A stretch of 46,426 bases of DNA, from NCBI GenBank assembly GCA_903873905.1, contig CAIQQJ010000036.1:1-46426 (forward strand), in the 5' to 3' direction. Under the pieces are notes generated by a model, which was not told where the DNA came from, did no database searches, and was given only the letters and a program-made list of their open reading frames with translations. Origin of the DNA: an uncultured Flavobacteriales bacterium. Its GTDB lineage: Bacteria > Bacteroidota > Bacteroidia > Palsa-965. Shown here piece by piece: positions 26,749 to 35,798 of this stretch. The translations under genes were made by a program, and so were the position numbers. How positions within the stretch are numbered: the stretch's first letter is position 1; every line of letters begins with the position of its first letter.

Positions 26749-28566
26749 TTAATTGTGAGCAATAATTATTTTTTTTGTTATCGTTTTTTTGTCAGTGCAA
26801 ATTCTCATCAAATAAATTCCATCACTTAAGTCAGAGGTATTGATTGGAAATTTAATTCCCCCATTTGACGCTTTTGTCAAAACCTTTTTTCCAGTCATAT
26901 CATAAAGGTCAACTACAAGACCTCCGCTGAAATTAGTTTCAACAAAAATTTCATCGACTGAAGGATTTGGAAAAACGCGCACATTTTCATTTGACAAATA
27001 TGAAATCCCTGTACTCAAGCATTGTGAAGTTAATGTTCCGCTTAGATCAATAAAATTCTGATTAAAGGATTGGTAAAACATGTTTGCAATAATCGCACTA
27101 TGAATGACCAAAGTATTCTCATCATTTTTTGTGTCAGCGGAAGCAGTCCAATTATGCGAACCTGTTAATACCAACGGATCTGAAGTGGAATCGCATTGAT
27201 CCACAAGCAGGAATTTATTGTGATACAAATAAGAACCGGAATAAACCTTGAGCATATTTCCCATCACTGGATTCAAAATCGAATATGCCGAATATGCAAG
27301 GCTGTTCGGATCCATAATTCCCGCCGCATAAATGCCCGATTGAATTTTATTATTAATAGCAGTTGCAACGGTTGATTCCGTGAAGGTATAAACACCGAAA
27401 TACAAATTGTTGTTAGCAGAGCCAATGGCAGCAAGGATTTTATTTTCAACACCGTCCGATGGGCTAAAATACATTTCAACATATCTTCCACCAATATTGA
27501 AACTATGCACAGTATTGTCAGTTTTAAAAGGACCGAATTTTGAAGTCGAAACATTCGCAACCATTCCAGTATCGCCCCACATTTCATTGAATTCAGCCGT
27601 ATAGGCAGCCGCCAAATTTTTGTCTTGAACGATTACAACATTATTGAAATCATAATTAATCTGTTGTGCATCCCAATTGGTGGAACCCGTCCAAACAATT
27701 GGGTCTGTCAATGTGTTGGAATGTGCATCCACAATCATGAATTTGTTATGCATAATGTTGTAAGAGGAAGTTGTCGGACTTGCCAATGTAGGAATAGCCA
27801 AGTTCAATTGAGTCAATCCTGTATTGGAAGAGCTTCCATTGTAGATCCAACGAATTTTTACGCCACGTGAATAGGCATTGTTAATTGCAGTGGCAATATT
27901 GGATATCGCAGCTGATTGAATGAAATTGTAAACGGCAATGTCAAGGCTGTATTTTGCGCGATCGATATAAGCAATCAAAGTATCGTCAATTGTTTGGTTC
28001 AAATATATTGCTGGAACGCCGCTTGAAACGGAAGTATTGACAGGATTATTGAAATACACGATTATTTTCTCAGCACCGCTTGAAGTTGCATTATTACGCA
28101 ACAAGGAATAATCATCAAAAGCAACATTTCCAACTGATTTGACATACGTGAAACGCAAATGATGAGCAAGGGAATTTATATGATAACTGAAACTTGTGCC
28201 TGTTGTTGGAAGTGGATTAATTCTTGCAACCGTATCCCAAGCAATGCTATCAGGACTTTCCATACACACCAACTTGCTGATGGCATCTGTAGAAATTCCT
28301 TTCACCCAAAACTTTACGGTATCAGCCAAGGAAAATGGTGGCGTATTGATGGTCGCCAGCGTCACTCCGAATTTATAAGAATTTGGGCCGCTAACTCCTG
28401 AACTTGCAACACTCGTGTAATTCCCCTGATATGAAAAATTCCATCCCGCAGGTACCGTTGCCAAGTTTCCTAAATAATTTGTGAACTGTTCCAGTTGAAG
28501 AACTGTTTGCGCCGAAACAAAAAACGGAATCGCAAAAAAAGATAAAAGGACAAGCCCCTTGTTCAT
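26749..28566 (-). CDS. secreted phospholipase D-like protein with T9SS sorting domain (605 aa)
   Basis: A signal peptide covers residues 1-19 (MNKGLVLLSFFAIPFFVSA), followed by a beta-rich N-terminal domain of about 150 residues. Two phospholipase D catalytic repeats follow: the H-x-K-x4-D motif MHNKFMIVD near residue 270 with downstream WTGSTNW, and YHNKFLLVD near 447 with LTGSHNW. Both His and Lys pairs are intact, so a PLD-type phosphodiesterase (phospholipase or nuclease) is expected. The C-terminal ~75 residues (VRVFPNPSVDEIFVE ... KKIIIAHN) are a T9SS type A sorting domain, placing it outside the cell or on the surface. Substrate is unknown. Confidence 0.9.
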   Translation of the reverse strand: MNKGLVLLSFFAIPFFVSAQTVLQLEQFTNYLGNLATVPAGWNFSYQGNYTSVASSGVSGPNSYKFGVTLATINTPPFSLADTVKFWVKGISTDAISKLVCMESPDSIAWDTVARINPLPTTGTSFSYHINSLAHHLRFTYVKSVGNVAFDDYSLLRNNATSSGAEKIIVYFNNPVNTSVSSGVPAIYLNQTIDDTLIAYIDRAKYSLDIAVYNFIQSAAISNIATAINNAYSRGVKIRWIYNGSSSNTGLTQLNLAIPTLASPTTSSYNIMHNKFMIVDAHSNTLTDPIVWTGSTNWDAQQINYDFNNVVIVQDKNLAAAYTAEFNEMWGDTGMVANVSTSKFGPFKTDNTVHSFNIGGRYVEMYFSPSDGVENKILAAIGSANNNLYFGVYTFTESTVATAINNKIQSGIYAAGIMDPNSLAYSAYSILNPVMGNMLKVYSGSYLYHNKFLLVDQCDSTSDPLVLTGSHNWTASADTKNDENTLVIHSAIIANMFYQSFNQNFIDLSGTLTSQCLSTGISYLSNENVRVFPNPSVDEIFVETNFSGGLVVDLYDMTGKKVLTKASNGGIKFPINTSDLSDGIYLMRICTDKKTITKKIIIAHN

Positions 28567-28905
28567 AAGAATGATTTTTTTTAAAATATTTTTTCGGGGC
28601 TGGAAATGAAATCAAAAACCTAAGGTATTAAGAAATCGTTATGCATCGGTTGCAAATAGAATACAATATTCTGTAAAGATTCTGATTTTCATTTTTGAAT
28701 TTGTTAAAAAAATAAAAGGACTTGGAGCAAACCATCTCCCAGTTCAAGCAACACCTCTCCCGCTTTCCGCTTTTACTCCTCGCAAGTTTGGATACTATTG
28801 AAGTTTTTTTCCTCTGCGGGGTAACCGCTTTAATCGGGGCTAACTTGAATCAATTCAGTTTCAAAAAAAAACAATCCAATCAATTTCCTCTTCGTCCCTC
28901 GCCCC
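28567..28905. other. intergenic region upstream of thrS, nothing recognised
   Basis: About 340 bases between the divergent phospholipase D-like and thrS genes, AT-rich with poly-A/T runs. An open frame at 28722-28982 crosses the thrS promoter and has no protein-like composition. No RNA motif was recognised. Confidence 0.5.
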
Positions 28906-28935
28906 TTGTCACAAGTCCCTTTTTCATTATCTTTA
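28906..28935 (+). promoter_or_regulatory. thrS promoter
   Basis: TTG (28906-28908), a 19-base spacer and TATCTTTA (28928-28935) fit the Bacteroidota promoter with one deviation in the last base. Predicted transcription start near 28942, leaving a leader of about 40 bases. Confidence 0.7.
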
Positions 28936-28982
28936 CACCTCACAACAAAAAACCTGCGTTGTATGCAGGACAAAAAAAATAA

Positions 28983-30938
28983 ATGATCAACATTACCTTA
29001 CCAGACGGTGCCGTTCGTCAATACGAAAAAGGAACCAACGCGCTTCAAGTGGCGCAATCCATCAGTGAAGGACTTGCAAGAAATGTCCTCGGAGCAAAAG
29101 TAAACGGTGAAGTTTGGGATGCAACACGCCCAATTGAAACCGACTCAAGCCTGAATCTTCTTACCTGGAACGATACACAAGGAAAAGAAACCATGTGGCA
29201 TTCTTCTGCGCATTTGATGGCGGAAGCGATTGAATCGTTTTATCCCGGAACGAAATTCGGAATTGGGCCTCCAATTGAAAATGGATTTTATTACGATATA
29301 GATCTTGGCGACAAAATGCTTTCATCTGATGACTTTTCAAAAATCGAAAAGAAAATCATGGAACTTGCGCAGAAGAAAAATTCGTACGTAAGAAAGGAAG
29401 TTTCCAAAGCTGATGCCATTTCCTATTTCCAGGAAAAAGGAGATGAATACAAACTCGATTTGTTGGAAGGATTGGATGATGGAAAAATTACTTTTTATAC
29501 ACAAGGAAATTTCACGGATCTCTGCCGTGGTCCACATATTCCGAATACAGGTTATATCAAAGCTGTAAAATTGTTGAGTATTGCCGGTGCTTATTGGCGC
29601 GGCGATGAAACGAAAAAACAACTCACTCGTGTTTACGCCATCACCTTTCCAAAACAAAAAGAGCTGGATGAATATCTCGTGATGTTGGAAGAAGCAAAAA
29701 AACGAGATCACAGAAAACTCGGAAGAGAATTGGAATTATTTGCCTTCTCAGAAAAAGTTGGAATGGGTTTGCCATTGTGGCTGCCGAATGGTGCTGCCTT
29801 GCGCGATCGTTTGCAAAACTTTTTGCAGAAAGCTCAAATCAAAGCTGGATATCTTCCTGTAATTACTCCGCACATTGGTCACAAACAATTGTATGTGACT
29901 TCTGGTCATTATGAGAAATATGGAAAAGATTCTTTTCAGCCGATCAAAACACCACAAGAAGGCGAAGAGTTTTTTCTTAAACCAATGAACTGTCCGCATC
30001 ACTGCGAAATTTATAAAACAAAACCACGTTCGTACAAAGATCTTCCTGTGCGTTTCGCTGAATTCGGAACTGTATATCGCTACGAACAATCTGGAGAGTT
30101 ACACGGACTCACACGCGTGCGTGGATTCACACAAGACGATGCGCATTTGTTTTGTCGCCCCGATCAAGTGAAAGAGGAATTCTGCAAAGTAATTGATCTT
30201 GTGTTATATGTTTTCAACGCACTAGGATTTACAGATTACACTGCACAAATTTCTTTGCGCGATAAAGTTGATCGTTCAAAATATATCGGCACCGATGAGA
30301 ATTGGGAAAAAGCTGAAAATTCAATCATTGAAGCGGCTGCTGAAAAAGGTTTGAAAACTGTTATCGAATACGGTGAAGCCGCTTTCTACGGACCGAAATT
30401 GGATTTCATGGTGCGTGATGCCATTGGAAGAAAATGGCAATTGGGAACCATTCAAGTTGATTATAATTTGCCAGAACGTTTTGAATTGGAATACACAGGT
30501 TCCGATAACATGAAACATCGTCCTGTAATGATTCACCGTGCGCCCTTCGGATCAATGGAACGTTTCGTTGCGGTTTTGATTGAACATTGTGCAGGGAAAT
30601 TCCCATTGTGGCTGACACCTGAGCAAGTGGGCATCCTTCCAATCAGCGATAAGTACATCGACTATGCCTTGAAAGTGCAGGAAATGCTCAAAAATTCCGA
30701 TATTCGCGCATTCGTTGATGATCGTTCTGAAAAAATTGGAAAGAAAATCCGCGATACTGAATTAAAGAAAGTTCCTTACATGTTAATCCTCGGTGAAAAA
30801 GAAGAAGCTGATGGAACAGTTTCTGTAAGAAAACAAGGAGATGCAGAAAATGGTGACAAAGGCGCAATGCCAATTTCCTCATTCGCAGATTTGATCAACA
30901 CGGAAGTAAAAGAAAGATTAGAATCGTTTAATAAATAA
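28983..30938 (+). CDS. thrS: threonyl-tRNA synthetase
   Basis: Charges tRNA-Thr. 651 aa, complete. The N-terminal TGS domain ([17 protein letters not shown]) is followed by the editing/SAD domain with [16 protein letters not shown] and [13 protein letters not shown]. The class II catalytic core has the zinc-binding segment [10 protein letters not shown] near residue 334, motif 2 ([14 protein letters not shown] ... GFTQDDAH) and motif 3 ([19 protein letters not shown]) near 517. The anticodon-binding domain is C-terminal. It leads the classical thrS-infC-rpmI-rplT order; a heptamer-array hairpin lies between it and infC. Confidence 0.98.
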   Translation: MINITLPDGAVRQYEKGTNALQVAQSISEGLARNVLGAKVNGEVWDATRPIETDSSLNLLTWNDTQGKETMWHSSAHLMAEAIESFYPGTKFGIGPPIENGFYYDIDLGDKMLSSDDFSKIEKKIMELAQKKNSYVRKEVSKADAISYFQEKGDEYKLDLLEGLDDGKITFYTQGNFTDLCRGPHIPNTGYIKAVKLLSIAGAYWRGDETKKQLTRVYAITFPKQKELDEYLVMLEEAKKRDHRKLGRELELFAFSEKVGMGLPLWLPNGAALRDRLQNFLQKAQIKAGYLPVITPHIGHKQLYVTSGHYEKYGKDSFQPIKTPQEGEEFFLKPMNCPHHCEIYKTKPRSYKDLPVRFAEFGTVYRYEQSGELHGLTRVRGFTQDDAHLFCRPDQVKEEFCKVIDLVLYVFNALGFTDYTAQISLRDKVDRSKYIGTDENWEKAENSIIEAAAEKGLKTVIEYGEAAFYGPKLDFMVRDAIGRKWQLGTIQVDYNLPERFELEYTGSDNMKHRPVMIHRAPFGSMERFVAVLIEHCAGKFPLWLTPEQVGILPISDKYIDYALKVQEMLKNSDIRAFVDDRSEKIGKKIRDTELKKVPYMLILGEKEEADGTVSVRKQGDAENGDKGAMPISSFADLINTEVKERLESFNK

Positions 30939-30944
30939 TTAAAT

Positions 30945-31023
30945 GGTAATAGGTAGTAAGTAGTAGGTAGCAGGTACAAAATATTTTCTTACTACTTTCT
31001 ACTTTCTACTTACTACCTATACC
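30945..31023. repeat. inverted heptamer arrays between thrS and infC (site B)
   Basis: Left arm of consecutive 7-base words GGTAATA, GGTAGTA, AGTAGTA, GGTAGCA (30945-30972). Right arm in inverted sense TTACTAC, TTTCTAC, TTTCTAC, TTACTAC, CTATACC (30989-31023). The segment AGGTAGTAAGTAG of the left arm finds a perfect 13-base complement in the right arm, so a long hairpin with a short AT-rich loop can form. Confidence 0.9.
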
Positions 31024-31060
31024 ACGACAATAATAATTCACTGATAATTAACTAAAAACC

Positions 31061-31073
31061 GGAGGTCACAATC
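31061..31073 (+). promoter_or_regulatory. infC ribosome binding site with AUC start
   Basis: GGAGG (31061-31065) stands five bases before ATC (31071-31073). No ATG, GTG or TTG exists between the in-frame stop TAA (31053-31055) and the ATC, while the frame stays open from ATC into infC. A strong Shine-Dalgarno is rare in this window, and rare start codons are characteristic of infC. Confidence 0.75.
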
Positions 31074-31679
31074 GCAGCTCCTTTCAACCCAAACAATCGT
31101 CCACGCCCTACAGTACCAAGCGGACCTCGCCCGCCTTTTCAACGTGGATCAAGAATGCCAAGAAGAGAAGATCTTCACCGTATCAATGAGAAAATTCGCG
31201 ACGTTGCAAATGTTCGTGTAGTTGGTGAAGGAATCGAACAAGGATTGTTTTCCATAGAGAAAGCCCTTGAAATTGCAAAAGACGCAGGTCTAGATCTCGT
31301 CGAAATTGTTCCGAATGCTGATCCTCCAGTATGTCGTGTTGTGGAATATAAAAAGTTCCTATACGAACAGAAAAAGAAACAGAAAGAAATGAAATCCAAA
31401 GCGACAAAGGTGGTCGTAAAAGAAATTCGTTTCGGTCCGCACACGGATGATCATGATTTTAATTTCAAGAGAAATCACGCCATAAAATTCCTAGAAGCAG
31501 GTGCAAAAGTGAAAGCTTATGTAATGTTCCGTGGACGTACAATTGTTTTCAAACAACAAGGAGAAATCCTTCTTTTGAAATTCGCTCAAGAATTGGAAGA
31601 AGTTGGGAAAGTGGAACAATTACCAGTACTTGAAGGAAAACGGATGTTCATGCTACTTGCTCCAAAGAAGAAGAAGTAA
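31071..31679 (+). CDS. infC: translation initiation factor IF-3, apparent ATC start
   Basis: IF-3 binds the 30S subunit and checks the initiator codon-anticodon pair. From the ATC the protein is 202 aa: a Pro/Arg/Asn-rich N-terminal extension ([20 protein letters not shown]), the IF3-N domain ([20 protein letters not shown] ... [20 protein letters not shown]), a charged linker helix ([13 protein letters not shown]) and the IF3-C domain ([17 protein letters not shown] ... [10 protein letters not shown]). A start at the first ATG (31155) would discard 28 codons of clean open frame placed exactly behind GGAGG. In E. coli infC starts with AUU and is autoregulated by discrimination against it; the same logic is inferred here. 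Confidence 0.93.
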   Translation: MAAPFNPNNRPRPTVPSGPRPPFQRGSRMPRREDLHRINEKIRDVANVRVVGEGIEQGLFSIEKALEIAKDAGLDLVEIVPNADPPVCRVVEYKKFLYEQKKKQKEMKSKATKVVVKEIRFGPHTDDHDFNFKRNHAIKFLEAGAKVKAYVMFRGRTIVFKQQGEILLLKFAQELEEVGKVEQLPVLEGKRMFMLLAPKKKK

Positions 31680-31704
31680 TAAGCTTTACTATTTATTATT
31701 TAGG

Positions 31705-31738
31705 AAAAGGAATGATCAAATGATTGTTCCTTTTTTTT
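31705..31738 (+). terminator. infC terminator
   Basis: AAAAGGAA and TTCCTTTT pair around a 14-base partly self-complementary loop, followed by T-rich sequence. It separates infC from the secreted repeat-protein gene. Confidence 0.75.
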
Positions 31739-31885
31739 ATTTTCAATCCTTCAATTTTATGGCAAATGAACTGAAATATTAAGTTAAATTGCATTGTGAA
31801 TATTTTTTGGGAACTCAAATCAATGATCAAAATAATTCTCAAATATTAATTTGTCTTTGTTTATTAATAACCCCATTCCATACCG

Positions 31886-34792
31886 ATGAAAAAATCAAAA
31901 ATAAATTACGCGGCATTAGTTGTATGCTTATGCTTCATTTCATTTTCTGCAAATGCACAATTCTGGGGTTCCCCTGTATTAACAGAAACATTTACGGGCA
32001 CTGGAAGCAATAACGGTCAATACACTTCCATGCTAATCGTAAATGGCAATCCAGCAATTTCAAGTTATGATCAAACACATGGCGACTTAATCTATTTAAG
32101 GGCTTTGGATGCCAGCGGTACAACTTGGTCAACTCCAATTTCAGTTGATTTAACTGGAGAAATTGTTGGCATGTATACCTCTATGCAAATCGTGAATGGA
32201 AATCCCGCCATATCCTATTATGATTTTACCAATAAAAATTTGAAATATGTGCGGGCATTGGACGCTTCTGGAAATACCTGGGCTGCACCTGTTACCATTG
32301 ATATTACAGGCGATGTTGGGCAATACACTTCATTGCAAATTGTAAATGGTAATCCCGCAATTTCTTATTATGATGTTACCAATACCAATTTGAAATTTAT
32401 CCGTTCAACAGATGCTTACGGCAATGCTTGGTCTGCTCCTATTTCCATTGATGTTACAGGTGATGTGGGAAAATTCAATTCACTAAAAATAATAAATGGC
32501 AATCCTGCAATTTCTTATTATGACAATACCAATAAGAATTTGATTTTTGTTTGTGCTACGGATGCCTCAGGCACTGCATGGGCAAGTCCTGTTCAAGTAG
32601 ATGTTACGGGAGATGTTGGGCAATACACTTCATTGCAAACCGTCAATGGTAATCCTGCAATTTCCTATTATGATTTTACCAATGGGTATTTGAAATATGT
32701 TGGGGCAACAGATGTAACAGGAACAACTTGGGGTGCACCAGTTTCAATTGACGTTTCAGGCGATAATGGTCAACACACCTGTCTTCAAATTGTGAATGGC
32801 AATCCCGCAATTTCTTATTATGATGGTCTTAATGTTAATCTGAAATATGTGCGTGCTACAAATGTGTCGGGCACAGCATGGGCTGCGCCTGTTTTCATTG
32901 ATCTTACTGGTGATGTTGGAAAATATACTTCCATGCAAATCGTAAATGGAAATCCGGCTATTTCTTATTTTGACAATACCAATTATAATTTGAAATATGT
33001 GCGGGCAACAAATGTTTCTGGGACAGCTTGGGCTACTCCAATTTCATTTGATATTGCAGGCGACTTGGGAGTTTACGCTTCTGGGCAAATTGTAAATGGT
33101 AATCCTGCAATTTCATACTACGATATTACCAATGGAAATTTAAAATATGTAAGAGCTTTGGACACCTACGGAACAACCTGGGGCACTTCCATTAGCATTG
33201 ACATTACAGGCACTGTTGGCTTATACCCTTCCTTGCAAATTGTAAACGGAATGCCTGCCATTTCCTATTATGATTATTCAAATACTGATTTGAAATATGT
33301 CATCGCATTAGATGCATCTGGAAATACTTGGTCAACACCAATTACTGTTGATGTAACAGGCGATGTTGGACAATACACTTCTCTAAAAGTTGTGAATGGA
33401 AATCCTGCTATCTCCTATTATGATCAAACCAATTTAGATTTAAAATATGTTCGTGCATCTGATCCCTCTGGTTCAACTTGGAACACACCCGTTTCTGTTG
33501 CAACTACTGGTAATGTGGGAACTTATACTTCGATGCAAGTTGTGAATGGTAATCCTGCAATTTCATATGTTGATGCAAGTGCTGGTGATCTAAAATATGA
33601 AAGGGCTACCGATGCTTCTGGTACCGCTTGGGCTGGGCCAATTACTGTTGATGCAGCTGGCAATACAGGAGCTTTCAATTCGTTGCAAATCGTAAATGGA
33701 AATCCAGCTATCTCTTATTGGAACATTACAAATGGTAGTCTGAAATATATTCGTGCATCAAATGTTTCTGGAACTGCTTGGTCTGCCGCAATAACCGTTG
33801 ATGCATCTCCTTCTGTTGGACAAGGCACATCACTCCAAATTGTAAATGGCAATCCGGCTATTTCCTATTTTGATTTTGGCAACAATGATTTGAAATATGC
33901 ACGAGCTACAAATGTTTCTGGAACAACATGGGCAACACCTGTAACATTGGATGCAGCAGGAAGTACAGGGGAATTCACAACGCTAATTCCAATTGGAACA
34001 GGTGCTGGGATTGCCTATTACAATAGATCTGAAGCATTTCCCTATTTCATATTGGGGACAGTATGTCATAACCCAACTATTCCAACACTTTCTGCAAGTA
34101 TCACAACCATATGTGGTGGCGCAAGTACAACGTTGACAGCAAGTGGAACCTTAAACGATGCAACAAGTTGGCAATGGTATACGGGCTCCTGCGGGGGAAC
34201 TGTAGTAGGAAGTGGTGCCAGCGTTACCGTTGCTCCAAACACAACTACAACCTATTACGCACGCGGAGTTGGTGCATGTGCGATTCCAGGGCTTTGTGGA
34301 AATATTACCATAAACGTTATTCCAGTTGACACATCAGTTTCTATTCTTAATTCCACTTTTACTGCAAACGCAACTAGTGCAACTTACCAATGGATTGACT
34401 GCAACAATGGTCATTTGCCAATTGTAGGACAAACCAATCAAAGTTTTACCGCAATAATTAATGGCAGTTATGCTGTCATTGTAAATCAAAATAGTTGTTC
34501 AGATACTTCTTCCTGCTATGTTATACTCAATACAGGAATTGAAGGGAATAATAAGCATTCAGATATCACTATTTTCCCAAATCCAACCAGCGGGATTTTC
34601 TCTATCAAGAGTGATAATTTGAAAATCAAAACTGTGGACGTTTTCAATATCATTGGAGAAAATATTTTCCAATCAGAATACCCTAATGCAACAACCCAAA
34701 TTGATCTTTCTGAAAAAGCAAATGGTATTTATTTCATCACCATAAAAACAGAAACAGAATCCTTCACCCAAAAAATTATTGTTAATCATTGA
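31886..34792 (+). CDS. T9SS-secreted tandem-repeat protein (968 aa) between infC and rpmI
   Basis: A signal peptide covers about residues 1-25 (MKKSKINYAALVVCLCF ... NAQ). Residues 44-694 are thirteen consecutive ~50-residue repeats plus a decayed fourteenth. Each has the core IVNGNPAISYYD, then a L-K-Y-V-R-A pattern and S-G-x-x-W, ending in a beta-strand with D-V-T-G. The regular strand pattern suggests a beta-propeller or beta-solenoid (inference). An Ig-like module with four cysteines follows (about 720-810; SWQWYTGSCGGTVVGSG). The last ~85 residues are a T9SS type A sorting domain (ITIFPNPTSGIFSIKSD ... KIIVNH). Surface or extracellular; ligand unknown. The position is odd because infC, rpmI and rplT are normally contiguous. 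Confidence 0.9.
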   Translation: MKKSKINYAALVVCLCFISFSANAQFWGSPVLTETFTGTGSNNGQYTSMLIVNGNPAISSYDQTHGDLIYLRALDASGTTWSTPISVDLTGEIVGMYTSMQIVNGNPAISYYDFTNKNLKYVRALDASGNTWAAPVTIDITGDVGQYTSLQIVNGNPAISYYDVTNTNLKFIRSTDAYGNAWSAPISIDVTGDVGKFNSLKIINGNPAISYYDNTNKNLIFVCATDASGTAWASPVQVDVTGDVGQYTSLQTVNGNPAISYYDFTNGYLKYVGATDVTGTTWGAPVSIDVSGDNGQHTCLQIVNGNPAISYYDGLNVNLKYVRATNVSGTAWAAPVFIDLTGDVGKYTSMQIVNGNPAISYFDNTNYNLKYVRATNVSGTAWATPISFDIAGDLGVYASGQIVNGNPAISYYDITNGNLKYVRALDTYGTTWGTSISIDITGTVGLYPSLQIVNGMPAISYYDYSNTDLKYVIALDASGNTWSTPITVDVTGDVGQYTSLKVVNGNPAISYYDQTNLDLKYVRASDPSGSTWNTPVSVATTGNVGTYTSMQVVNGNPAISYVDASAGDLKYERATDASGTAWAGPITVDAAGNTGAFNSLQIVNGNPAISYWNITNGSLKYIRASNVSGTAWSAAITVDASPSVGQGTSLQIVNGNPAISYFDFGNNDLKYARATNVSGTTWATPVTLDAAGSTGEFTTLIPIGTGAGIAYYNRSEAFPYFILGTVCHNPTIPTLSASITTICGGASTTLTASGTLNDATSWQWYTGSCGGTVVGSGASVTVAPNTTTTYYARGVGACAIPGLCGNITINVIPVDTSVSILNSTFTANATSATYQWIDCNNGHLPIVGQTNQSFTAIINGSYAVIVNQNSCSDTSSCYVILNTGIEGNNKHSDITIFPNPTSGIFSIKSDNLKIKTVDVFNIIGENIFQSEYPNATTQIDLSEKANGIYFITIKTETESFTQKIIVNH
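32015..33967 (+). repeat. coding tandem repeat, 13 units of about 150 bp
   Basis: Thirteen in-frame units (first 153 bp, the rest 150 bp) within the 968-aa gene. The IVNGNPAISYYD core is nearly invariant (one unit has NGMPAIS, others vary at the last positions), while the 12 residues after it vary most. Confidence 0.95.
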
Positions 34793-34809
34793 TTTTTTAG
34801 GTCGGGGTT

Positions 34810-34926
34810 ATTGGGTGATTAAGAGATTAGGTAATTGGGTTAAATATGGAATTAGGCATTGGGTGAAAACCTGATGCCTTTTTTCTATCACCCTTCATCA
34901 TTTAATCGCCCAATAAACCCATCACC
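34810..34926. repeat. inverted octamer arrays upstream of rpmI (site C)
   Basis: Left arm with consecutive 8-base words ATTGGGTG, ATTAAGAG, ATTAGGTA, ATTGGGTT, AAATATGG, AATTAGGC, ATTGGGTG (34810-34865). Right arm, in inverted sense, CCCTTCAT, CATTTAAT, CGCCCAAT, AAACCCAT, CACC (34891-34926). The arms are complementary in pattern and could form a long hairpin with a smaller terminator hairpin in the loop. Confidence 0.85.
34854..34885 (+). terminator. terminator of the 968-aa repeat-protein gene
   Basis: AGGCAT and ATGCCT pair with an inner GGT-GAAA-ACC stem and tetraloop, followed by TTTTTT. It lies inside the octamer array, about 60 bases after the stop. Confidence 0.8.
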
Positions 34927-34964
34927 TTTTTCCTTCATTCACTATGTAATTTCCCAAAAACTAC

Positions 34965-34972
34965 TATCTTTG
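34965..34972 (+). promoter_or_regulatory. rpmI-rplT -7 promoter box
   Basis: TATCTTTG matches TAnnTTTG exactly and lies 45 bases before the rpmI ATG. It gives the two ribosomal protein genes a promoter of their own, independent of infC. Confidence 0.65.
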
Positions 34973-35017
34973 CCGCCCCTAAGGAACGTTCCGAAGGGAA
35001 AAAACAAGAATAGTTTT

Positions 35018-35212
35018 ATGCCAAAGATGAAAACCAATTCCAGTGCTAAGAAGAGATTCAAAATCACGGGATCGGGTAAAATCAAGCGTAAACATGCTTA
35101 CAAGCGTCACATTCTTACAAAAAAAGGAACTACACAGAAGCGCCGTCTCACTAAGAGCGGACTTGTATCCAAACAGGATACAAACAATGTGAAGGCTCTC
35201 CTTTGCATGTAG
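35018..35212 (+). CDS. rpmI: 50S ribosomal protein L35
   Basis: 64-aa basic ribosomal protein beginning [20 protein letters not shown] and ending in KALLCM, normal for L35. The ATG at 35018 is chosen; an upstream in-frame extension to 34859 would include the promoter and the octamer array. rplT follows after 113 bases. Confidence 0.96.
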   Translation: MPKMKTNSSAKKRFKITGSGKIKRKHAYKRHILTKKGTTQKRRLTKSGLVSKQDTNNVKALLCM

Positions 35213-35325
35213 AATTGTCGCAATAGCAGTTTCACCTGGTTTATTCGAAAAACATTAAGTTAAACCCGGCTCTCAAGCATTCAAGATCTCTTTAATGAGA
35301 CGCTGACAGCCAAAACGAAAAACAA

Positions 35326-35670
35326 ATGCCAAGAAGTGTCAACCACGTAGCTTCCCGTGCAAAACGGAAGAAGGTCCTCAAAATGACTAAAGGTTATTTT
35401 GGAGCCCGCAAAAATGTTTGGACCGTAGCAAAAAACACCCTTGAAAAAGGTCTCGTTTACGCTTACCGCGATCGCAAACAAAAGAAACGCAACTTCCGCT
35501 CACTTTGGATTCAGCGTATCAACGCAGGTGTTCGTGAACACGGCCTTTCCTACTCACAATTCATCGATATGGCGAACAAAAAAGGAATTACGCTTAACCG
35601 TAAGACTCTAGCCGATCTAGCAATGAATCACCCAGAAGCTTTTACAGCGGTGGTGAATTCAGTGAAATAG
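35326..35670 (+). CDS. rplT: 50S ribosomal protein L20
   Basis: 114-aa early-assembly protein of the large subunit. It begins [20 protein letters not shown] and contains [20 protein letters not shown] and [20 protein letters not shown], all typical. L20 is a known autoregulator of the rpmI-rplT message in several bacteria; the leader fold was not verified here. Confidence 0.97.
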   Translation: MPRSVNHVASRAKRKKVLKMTKGYFGARKNVWTVAKNTLEKGLVYAYRDRKQKKRNFRSLWIQRINAGVREHGLSYSQFIDMANKKGITLNRKTLADLAMNHPEAFTAVVNSVK

Positions 35671-35702
35671 ATTTCAGATTATCTGATTACAGATTTCAAA
35701 TT

Positions 35703-35738
35703 AAAATCCCTGAACAGAAATGTTTGGGGATTTTGCTT
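35703..35738 (+). terminator. rplT terminator
   Basis: AAAATCCC and GGGATTTT pair with an inner AACA/TGTT stem around a GAAA loop, followed by GCTTTT. The preceding bases (35669-35700) contain loosely repeated AGATTTC-like words. Confidence 0.8.
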
Positions 35739-35786
35739 TTACTAAAATCAAACATATTTATTTTTTCAATCTGCGAAATCAGCAGC

Positions 35787-35794
35787 TAAATTTG
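35787..35794 (+). promoter_or_regulatory. -7 box directly before the thioesterase gene
   Basis: TAAATTTG matches TAnnTTTG and ends four bases before the ATG at 35799, so the transcript is predicted to be leaderless or nearly so. Confidence 0.5.
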
Positions 35795-35798
35795 CATT

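Noticed and set aside
28722-28982. 86-codon open frame upstream of thrS
   Set aside because: It contains the thrS promoter and poly-A runs, ends at the thrS start, and its composition is not protein-like.
32015-33967. Non-coding repeat or CRISPR-like array
   Set aside because: The 150-bp units are in frame in a single long gene with signal peptide and sorting domain.
34859-35212. Extended 117-aa form of L35
   Set aside because: The extension would run through the octamer array and the -7 box; L35 proteins are about 64 aa.
35669-35790. Another inverted word array (AGATTTC-like words) around the rplT terminator
   Set aside because: Some AGATTTC and AATCTGC-like words are present, but the spacing is irregular and the inverted match is short; not strong enough to count as a site.
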